In this document: piece after piece, positions 22,724 to 27,237 of the stretch
Layout of the letters: each line of letters begins with the position of its first letter
How positions within the stretch are numbered: position 1 is the stretch's first letter
From: Actinomycetes bacterium
Lineage (GTDB): Bacteria > Actinomycetota > Actinomycetes > Propionibacteriales > Propionibacteriaceae
Length of the DNA: 27,237 nt
Assembly: GCA_023442485.1 (NCBI GenBank)
Contig: JAEZZG010000073.1
Location: forward strand, 1-27,237
Direction: 5' to 3'
Position numbers and translations under genes: made by a program
Notes under the pieces: model-generated
Told to the model about the DNA's origin: nothing
What the model saw: only the letters and a program-made list of their open reading frames with translations
Database searches by the model: none

Positions 22724-22775
22724 ATCGGCCAAAGCCCAACCTGAGCGTTTCTCCTCACACTCGCTCCGGAATGAA

Positions 22776-24263
22776 TCAGGCCAGGTCCTCAGGCAGGAGT
22801 CGGCGCAATCTATCCAATCTCGCCAAGGTAGATTCCTTGCCCAGAATCTCAATCGACTCAAACAGCGGCGGAGACACCTTCTGTCCACTGATCGCTACCC
22901 TCGGCGGGGTGAACGCAATCCTGGGCTTCAGACCCAACTCGTCAACGAGGGTGGTTCGCATCGCCTGTTCAATATTGGCTGCGCTGAACTCATCAAGATC
23001 AGCCAAACACTGGCGCGTTGCGTCAAGAATGGCCCCGGCACCTGGCTTGAGCAGCTTCATCGCTTCTTCAGCGATCACCAGCTCGTCGTCCGGAACATAG
23101 AGAAACTCGACCTTGTCAAAGGCCTCCTTCAGGGTCACCAGGCGTTGCTGGATGATCGGAGTAGCCCGGCGCATAATCTCTTTGTCAGCCTCGCTGACCT
23201 CTGCACTCCAGCGTCCCGATTCAATCAGGTAGGCAATGATGCGTTCCGCCAACTCGTCCGTAGGCAAATTCCTAATATAGACGCCGTTGAGCCAATCGAG
23301 CTTTTGGACGTCAAACACGGGGCCGACGGTGTTCACCTTCGACCAATCAAAAGTGGCGACGAACTCGTCGAGACTCTGCACCTCGTCTTCGTTGACCGCC
23401 GGATAAGCCAGCAACTCCAGGAAATTGACCAAAGCCTCAGGCAGATACCCTTCTTCCTTGAACCACATCAACCGAGCGGCAGGGTTCTTGCGCTTAGAGA
23501 TCTTCGATTTATCGACGTTGCGCAACAGCGGCATGTGGGCGAACTTGGGAAGCTCAAACCCGAGCCACTTGTAGAGCAGGAGATGTTTGGGTGTCGACGA
23601 GATCCATTCCTCACCTCGAACCACCGTGTTGATCCCCATCAGGTGGTCATCAACCACCACAGCTAGGTGATAGGTGGGGAAACCATCGGCCTTGAGGATG
23701 ACCTGGTCGTCCGGGCGCGGGGCTTTGACTTCGCCGCGAATCAAGTCAGTGAAGGTCAACTCGATATCGTCGGGGATAAGCATCCTGACCACGGGCTTAT
23801 CCGTGAATCCGGGAAGTTTGGCGCGCTCAGATTCAGTCATCCCATAGCACAAGCGGTCATATCCCGTGACGGACTCGCGATGACGGGCTTGCTCCTCGCG
23901 CATCTGGGATAGCCGCTCCTGGGAACACCAGCAGTAATAGGCGTGCCCGTCGGCAATCAACTTGTCGACGAACGGGCGATACGTGTCCAGGCGCTCCGAC
24001 TGACGGTACGGGCCATAGGGGCCTCCGCAATCTGGGCCTTCGTCGTAATTGAGACCGAGCCAGGTCAAGGATTCAAAGATCTGGCGCTCCGAGTCTTCGA
24101 CGAGCCGGTTCTGGTCGGTGTCTTCGATTCTCAGGACGAACTGTCCACCGGTTTTCTTGGCCCAGGCAACGTCAAAAAGAGCCATGTAGGCGGTGCCGAC
24201 GTGCGGGTCACCTGTGGGCGACGGCGCAACCCGAGTGCGGGCAGGGATGATTGAGTCAGACAT
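22776..24263 (-). CDS. gltX: Glutamyl-tRNA synthetase
   Basis: A 495-aa class I aminoacyl-tRNA synthetase that charges tRNA-Glu; in actinobacteria it usually also charges tRNA-Gln, for GatCAB to amidate. The Rossmann fold motif APSPTGDPHVGTAYMALFD has the HIGH-type HVGT at 21-24, then LRIEDTDQNR. RGEEWISSTPKHLLLY is followed by the KMSKS-type loop KISKR at 254-258. The C-terminal helical anticodon-binding domain follows and ends in LARLDRLRRLLPEDLA. The start is ATG 24263. No ribosome binding site is visible and a TAGGCT -10 lies 9 nt upstream, so the 5' leader may be only a few bases. It diverges from treY. Confidence 0.97.
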   Translation of the reverse strand: MSDSIIPARTRVAPSPTGDPHVGTAYMALFDVAWAKKTGGQFVLRIEDTDQNRLVEDSERQIFESLTWLGLNYDEGPDCGGPYGPYRQSERLDTYRPFVDKLIADGHAYYCWCSQERLSQMREEQARHRESVTGYDRLCYGMTESERAKLPGFTDKPVVRMLIPDDIELTFTDLIRGEVKAPRPDDQVILKADGFPTYHLAVVVDDHLMGINTVVRGEEWISSTPKHLLLYKWLGFELPKFAHMPLLRNVDKSKISKRKNPAARLMWFKEEGYLPEALVNFLELLAYPAVNEDEVQSLDEFVATFDWSKVNTVGPVFDVQKLDWLNGVYIRNLPTDELAERIIAYLIESGRWSAEVSEADKEIMRRATPIIQQRLVTLKEAFDKVEFLYVPDDELVIAEEAMKLLKPGAGAILDATRQCLADLDEFSAANIEQAMRTTLVDELGLKPRIAFTPPRVAISGQKVSPPLFESIEILGKESTLARLDRLRRLLPEDLA

Positions 24264-24272
24264 GATGGGCTA

Positions 24273-24278
24273 AGCCTA
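24273..24278 (-). promoter_or_regulatory. Candidate gltX -10 box
   Basis: TAGGCT (complement of 24273-24278) fits TANNNT and ends 9 nt before the gltX ATG. TTCGCC about 17 nt upstream is a weak -35. The transcript would have almost no leader, in line with the absence of a Shine-Dalgarno sequence. Confidence 0.35.
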
Positions 24279-24373
24279 TCGAATCTCGATGTGTAGGCGA
24301 ATTCCGTGCTACACCAGCATTCGATCTCCTTCCCTCTTGTGTCGATAGCTCTGCTGAGGCTGGTGCGGTGACC

Positions 24374-24379
24374 TAGGCT
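24374..24379 (+). promoter_or_regulatory. Candidate treY -10 box for a leaderless transcript
   Basis: TAGGCT at 24374-24379 is a TANNNT -10 that ends 6 nt before the treY GTG (24386). The AGAGG at 24380-24384 lies only one base from the GTG, too close to work as a ribosome binding site. The simplest reading is initiation at the start codon itself. The -35 region (CTGCTG near 24351) is weak. Confidence 0.45.
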
Positions 24380-24385
24380 AGAGGT

Positions 24386-26701
24386 GTGACGAAGACATTT
24401 CCCACCAGTACGTATCGACTCCAGATCACCGACCAGTTCACACTTTGGGACGCAGCCGATATCTGCCCTTACCTGGCAGAGCTTGGCGTTGACGCCGTTT
24501 ACTGCTCTCCCCTGCTGACCTCGGTCGCAGGGTCCACCCACGGGTATGACTGGGTCGATCCCACCCAGGTTGATCCCCGACGGGGAGGCGAAGACGGCTG
24601 GGCGGGATTCGTCGCTGCTGCACGTCAGGCCGGGCTCAAGATCGTCGTCGACATCGTCCCCAACCACATGGGTATTGCCGACCCCACCCAGAATCGCTAC
24701 TGGTGGTCTGTTCTTCGCGCCGGCGAGGACTCGGAATACGCGCACTGGTTCGATATCGACTTCAGCGTAGGCCCGATTCGGATTCCGGTGCTCGCTGACG
24801 AGGATGCGATCTCCGATCTGACTCTCAGCGATGACGGTACCGAGCTGCACTACTACGAACACACCTATCCGGTCGCGCCCGGCACCTATGAGCCAGGAGA
24901 CAGCCCCGTCCAGGTCCACGAGCGGCAGCACTACCGGCTGATCCCGTGGCAGCGCGGCGATGAGGAGCTCAACTATCGGCGTTTCTTCGCGGTCACGGAT
25001 CTGGCGGGACTGAGGGTGGAGGATGAAGACGTCTTTGCCGCGACCCATGAGCGTATTCTGCGCTTCGTCACTGAGGACCACATCGAGGGTCTTCGGGTCG
25101 ATCATCCGGACGGGCTTGTTGACCCGCAGCAGTACTTCGAGCGGTTGCGCCACGCCGTCGGAGAGGACGTCTGGATCATTGGCGAGAAAATTTTGGAACC
25201 GGGTGAGCGCCTCCCCCAATCGTGGCCGATCCAAGGCACCACCGGATACGACGCCATGACCGAGGTGGACCAAGTGCTCATCGACTCGTCTGCCCAAGAA
25301 TTCTTCACTGCCCATTTCGCTGAGGTCACTGGGGATGAACGCACCATGACCCAGCACATGACCGACGGCCGATTACTCGCCGCCACCGAGATGTTCGGTG
25401 CAGAGATCCGCCGGATTCTAGCGGCTATCGAACCCGATCAGGCTCCGCGCGACCTTGAGACCGCCAAGACGGTGCTCGCTGACTTGGCTAGCCGCTTCCC
25501 GGTATACCGTTCCTATCTGCCTTTGGGAGAGGATCTGGTCCACCAAGCGGCTGCACAGACTCGGGCACAGTACCCTCAATACCGCTCCACCGTGGACGCG
25601 TTGGAACAGGTCCTGTGCGATCCAGGGCAGGAAGCCGCCCGTCGGTTCCAGCAGTTGACCGGAGCCGTCATGGCCAAGGGCGTCGAGGACACGGCATACT
25701 ATCGCTACAACAGATTCGTCAGCCTCAACGAGGTCGGTGGCGATCCGGGAACCTTCGGCTACCCGGTGACCAGATTCCATGAACTACAGACGGAACGGAC
25801 CTCGAGGCTTCCCGCGTCCATGACGTCCTTGTCCACCCACGACACCAAGCGCAGCGAAGACGTCCGCGCCCGGATGGCAGTCCTGTCGGAAATCCCGCAA
25901 CTCTGGCGCAACTTCTATGCAACGTTTTCGCAACATACATCGATTCCTCAGCCGAGGCTCAGCTACCTACTCGCACAGGTGCTCGTCGGGGTCGGGATGT
26001 GCGATCGTCAACGCCTTCATGACTACGCCGACAAGGCAATGCGGGAGGCTAAGGACGGCACGTCGTGGACCGACCCAGACCCACAGTTTGAGCAGGCCGT
26101 TCACGACAGCATTGACGCGTGTTTCGACAACCTGGAACTCTATGACGCCTGGGATGAGATCCTCGAAGAGGTGAAGTTTGCCGGACGCACCAACGCCCTG
26201 GTGCATAAAGCCTTGCAACTGACAATGCCGGGTATCCCGGACGTCTATCAGGGCACCGAGCTATGGGATGATTCGCTGGTTGACCCCGATAACCGTCGTC
26301 CAGTTGACTACGAGTTACGCCAGGAACTCCTATCGAAGGTTGACTCGGTAAACACGGCCAACCACTCCTCAGCCATGAATGAGACCGGGCTGGCGAAGCT
26401 GACCGTGACCACACGCCTGTTGAAACTTCGCCGCCAGAACCCGGAGTTGTTCACCACTTATCGCCCGGTGACGGCGCGAGGAGAAATGGCCGACCATGTG
26501 ATCGCCTTCGATCGTGGACGCGCCACGGTGGTAGCGACCCGCTTGCCCCATTCACTGGCATCGTGCGGGGGCTGGCTGTCCACTGAGATCACCCTCCCCT
26601 ATTCGGGCATTGACGTGCTCACGGGACGCTTCTTTGAACCGGAGGTGACGTTAGAAGAGCTGATGCTCGATTATCCGGTCGCCGTGATTATCCAAGCCTG
26701 A
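24386..26701 (+). CDS. treY: Malto-oligosyltrehalose synthase
   Basis: A 771-aa GH13 enzyme (EC 5.4.99.15) that converts the reducing end of a malto-oligosaccharide or glycogen chain into an alpha,alpha-1,1-linked trehalosyl unit, the first step of the TreY-TreZ route to trehalose. It begins PTSTYRLQITDQFTLWDAADICPYLAELGVDAVYCSPLL. Region I is VVDIVPNHMG (88-97). The catalytic set is Asp239 (RVDHPDG), Glu267 (IIGEKIL) and Asp486 (STHDTKRSED), with KGVEDTAYYRYNRFVSLNEVGG between, a TreY hallmark. The C-terminus has PGIPDVYQGTELWDDSLVDPDNRRPVDY. The start is GTG at 24386, probably leaderless. treZ and treX, its usual partners, are not in the window. Confidence 0.95.
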   Translation: MTKTFPTSTYRLQITDQFTLWDAADICPYLAELGVDAVYCSPLLTSVAGSTHGYDWVDPTQVDPRRGGEDGWAGFVAAARQAGLKIVVDIVPNHMGIADPTQNRYWWSVLRAGEDSEYAHWFDIDFSVGPIRIPVLADEDAISDLTLSDDGTELHYYEHTYPVAPGTYEPGDSPVQVHERQHYRLIPWQRGDEELNYRRFFAVTDLAGLRVEDEDVFAATHERILRFVTEDHIEGLRVDHPDGLVDPQQYFERLRHAVGEDVWIIGEKILEPGERLPQSWPIQGTTGYDAMTEVDQVLIDSSAQEFFTAHFAEVTGDERTMTQHMTDGRLLAATEMFGAEIRRILAAIEPDQAPRDLETAKTVLADLASRFPVYRSYLPLGEDLVHQAAAQTRAQYPQYRSTVDALEQVLCDPGQEAARRFQQLTGAVMAKGVEDTAYYRYNRFVSLNEVGGDPGTFGYPVTRFHELQTERTSRLPASMTSLSTHDTKRSEDVRARMAVLSEIPQLWRNFYATFSQHTSIPQPRLSYLLAQVLVGVGMCDRQRLHDYADKAMREAKDGTSWTDPDPQFEQAVHDSIDACFDNLELYDAWDEILEEVKFAGRTNALVHKALQLTMPGIPDVYQGTELWDDSLVDPDNRRPVDYELRQELLSKVDSVNTANHSSAMNETGLAKLTVTTRLLKLRRQNPELFTTYRPVTARGEMADHVIAFDRGRATVVATRLPHSLASCGGWLSTEITLPYSGIDVLTGRFFEPEVTLEELMLDYPVAVIIQA

Positions 26702-26703
26702 GC

Positions 26704-26733
26704 TTGTGACGTCTCCCATTGTTGACGTCACAA
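26704..26733. terminator. Bidirectional terminator between treY and the sugar kinase
   Basis: Perfect 10-bp arms TTGTGACGTC (26704-26713) and GACGTCACAA (26724-26733) enclose a 10-nt loop, 3 nt after the treY stop and 17 nt from the kinase stop. The convergent position suggests it serves both genes. No U tract is present on either side. Confidence 0.65.
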
Positions 26734-26750
26734 ACCCAGGCAATCACACC

Positions 26751-27237
26751 TCAGGCACGCGTGAATGATGCCAGTGAGTGCATGGAATTCTTCAGCGCCG
26801 GATAGAGGTTGACGTAGACCCGATACAGCTCGTCATACTGTTCCTTGGCTGCCGGATCCGGGTCGAATCTATGCGAGCGTTTGATCCACCGTGATACCAG
26901 ATCATCGACGGTGAAACCGCCAGCACCGATAGCCGCAATCATGGCCGCGCCGAGTAGGGTGTCGTGTTCGTTGGCACTTATCACGACGGGAAGCCCGGTG
27001 ACGTCGGCCTTGATTTGCATCCAGAGATCAGACTTCGTCGCTCCGCCCATGGAGAGAAGTTCGTCAACTTGGGCCCCTGCTTCAGCTGCAACTTCGAGAT
27101 TATGTCGCAGCGAGAAAGCAACACCTTCCATGACCGCGCGATACATGGCAGCTCGGGTCACGCCGAGACTCAACCCGACGAAGGCTCCACGAGCATCGGC
27201 ATCAAAAATCGGTGATCTCTCACCCGATAGGTAGGGG
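26751..27237 (-). CDS. FGGY-family carbohydrate kinase, C-terminal part (cut by window edge)
   Basis: The last 161 residues of an ATP-dependent sugar or polyol kinase; the 5' end lies beyond the right edge. The frame is open to position 27237 and reads PYLSGERSPIFDADARGAFVGLSLGVTRAAMYRAVMEGVAFSLRHN, the FGGY C-terminal signature. It continues with the ATP-binding GGATKSDLWMQIKADVTG. The sequence resembles the xylulokinase (XylB-like) branch most, but FGGY substrates cannot be told from this half. The stop is TGA at 26751, and it converges on treY. The frame contains a TTG at 27173, which is not the true start. Confidence 0.88.
   Translation of the reverse strand, partial: PYLSGERSPIFDADARGAFVGLSLGVTRAAMYRAVMEGVAFSLRHNLEVAAEAGAQVDELLSMGGATKSDLWMQIKADVTGLPVVISANEHDTLLGAAMIAAIGAGGFTVDDLVSRWIKRSHRFDPDPAAKEQYDELYRVYVNLYPALKNSMHSLASFTRA

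Larger units (their letters stand above)
22264..22775. other. Gene-poor region between gltX and the S10 promoter area
   Basis: About 510 bp without an intact gene. It holds the inverted repeat GATCATC/GATGATC around 22285-22308 and a 7-bp hairpin CCGAACC/GGTTCGG at 22372-22389. A possible decayed + strand reading frame lies at 22327-22560. Two hairpins that could end gltX transcription lie at 22676-22694 and 22696-22723. I looked for a tRNA after gltX, as in mycobacteria, and see no T-arm signature. Confidence 0.45.

Noticed and set aside
22514..22744. A 76-codon + strand frame between gltX and rpsJ
   Set aside because: There is no ribosome binding site, it overlaps the better-supported remnant in another frame, and the sequence looks random.
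22561..22758. A 65-codon - strand frame just after gltX
   Set aside because: It crosses two hairpins, has no ribosome binding site and no recognisable domain.
22151..22775. Possible tRNA genes downstream of gltX, as found in mycobacteria
   Set aside because: Neither strand shows a T-arm GGTTCGA-type box or paired acceptor stems.
22716..23666. A long + strand open frame (316 codons) opposite gltX
   Set aside because: It is fully antisense to an unmistakable GluRS gene with HVGT and KISKR motifs; its translation looks like no protein family and reflects the codon bias of the real gene.
24131..25357. A 408-codon - strand frame opposite treY and the gltX start
   Set aside because: It runs antisense to the treY catalytic region and across the gltX 5' end; the conserved motifs are all on the other strands.
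1..27237. CRISPR array, insertion sequence, phage or defence system
   Set aside because: No regularly spaced repeats, transposase, integrase or terminal inverted repeats are visible. All long genes are core functions in expected order.

Overview
This window is a core, housekeeping stretch of an actinobacterial chromosome. The organism is most likely a member of the Propionibacteriales/Propionibacteriaceae. The evidence is a moderately GC-rich base composition, an RpfB-type resuscitation-promoting factor, the order secY-adk-map followed by infA-rpmJ-rpsM-rpsK-rpsD-rpoA-rplQ, long charged tails on L17 and S3, and an L3 beginning MTNER. The family-level placement is inference; the phylum-level placement is firm.

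Layout from left to right: (1) A terminator hairpin, then rpfB on the + strand (147-1259). (2) A convergent GT4 glycosyltransferase on the - strand (1339-2436). (3) The rest of the ribosomal region is on the - strand and is transcribed from right to left. In transcription order it reads: S10 block (rpsJ, rplC, rplD, rplW, rplB, rpsS, rplV, rpsC, rplP, rpmC, rpsQ), spc block (rplN, rplX, rplE, rpsN, rpsH, rplF, rplR, rpsE, rpmD, rplO), secY-adk-map, a two-gene interruption (S9 prolyl oligopeptidase and a DUF1707 membrane protein), then the alpha block (infA, rpmJ, rpsM, rpsK, rpsD, rpoA, rplQ). (4) Upstream of rpsJ lies a ~625-bp stretch with no intact gene. It holds the S10 leader, a possible decayed small reading frame on the + strand and several hairpins. 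(5) gltX (-) and treY (+) diverge from a short shared promoter region. (6) The right edge cuts an FGGY-family sugar kinase (-), which converges on treY across a strong hairpin.

The ribosomal genes are tightly packed. There are 4-nt ATGA/GTGA overlaps (rplC/rplD, rplD/rplW, secY/adk), 1-nt overlaps (rplP/rpmC, rplN/rplX, rplX/rplE, rpsE/rpmD, adk/map) and gaps of 2-33 nt. Together they supply the ribosomal subunits, the RNA polymerase alpha subunit, IF-1, the Sec translocon channel, adenylate kinase and methionine aminopeptidase, the standard growth-coupled gene set. GluRS, TreY and the sugar kinase belong to separate transcription units.

I did not find a novel defence, biosynthetic or mobile system here, and no tRNA, rRNA, CRISPR array or insertion sequence is visible. 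The points most worth a second look are regulatory: a stack of hairpins in the ~220-nt leader before rpsM, apparently leaderless starts for treY and the oligopeptidase, hairpins in several intra-cluster spacers, and the possible gene remnant upstream of the S10 block.
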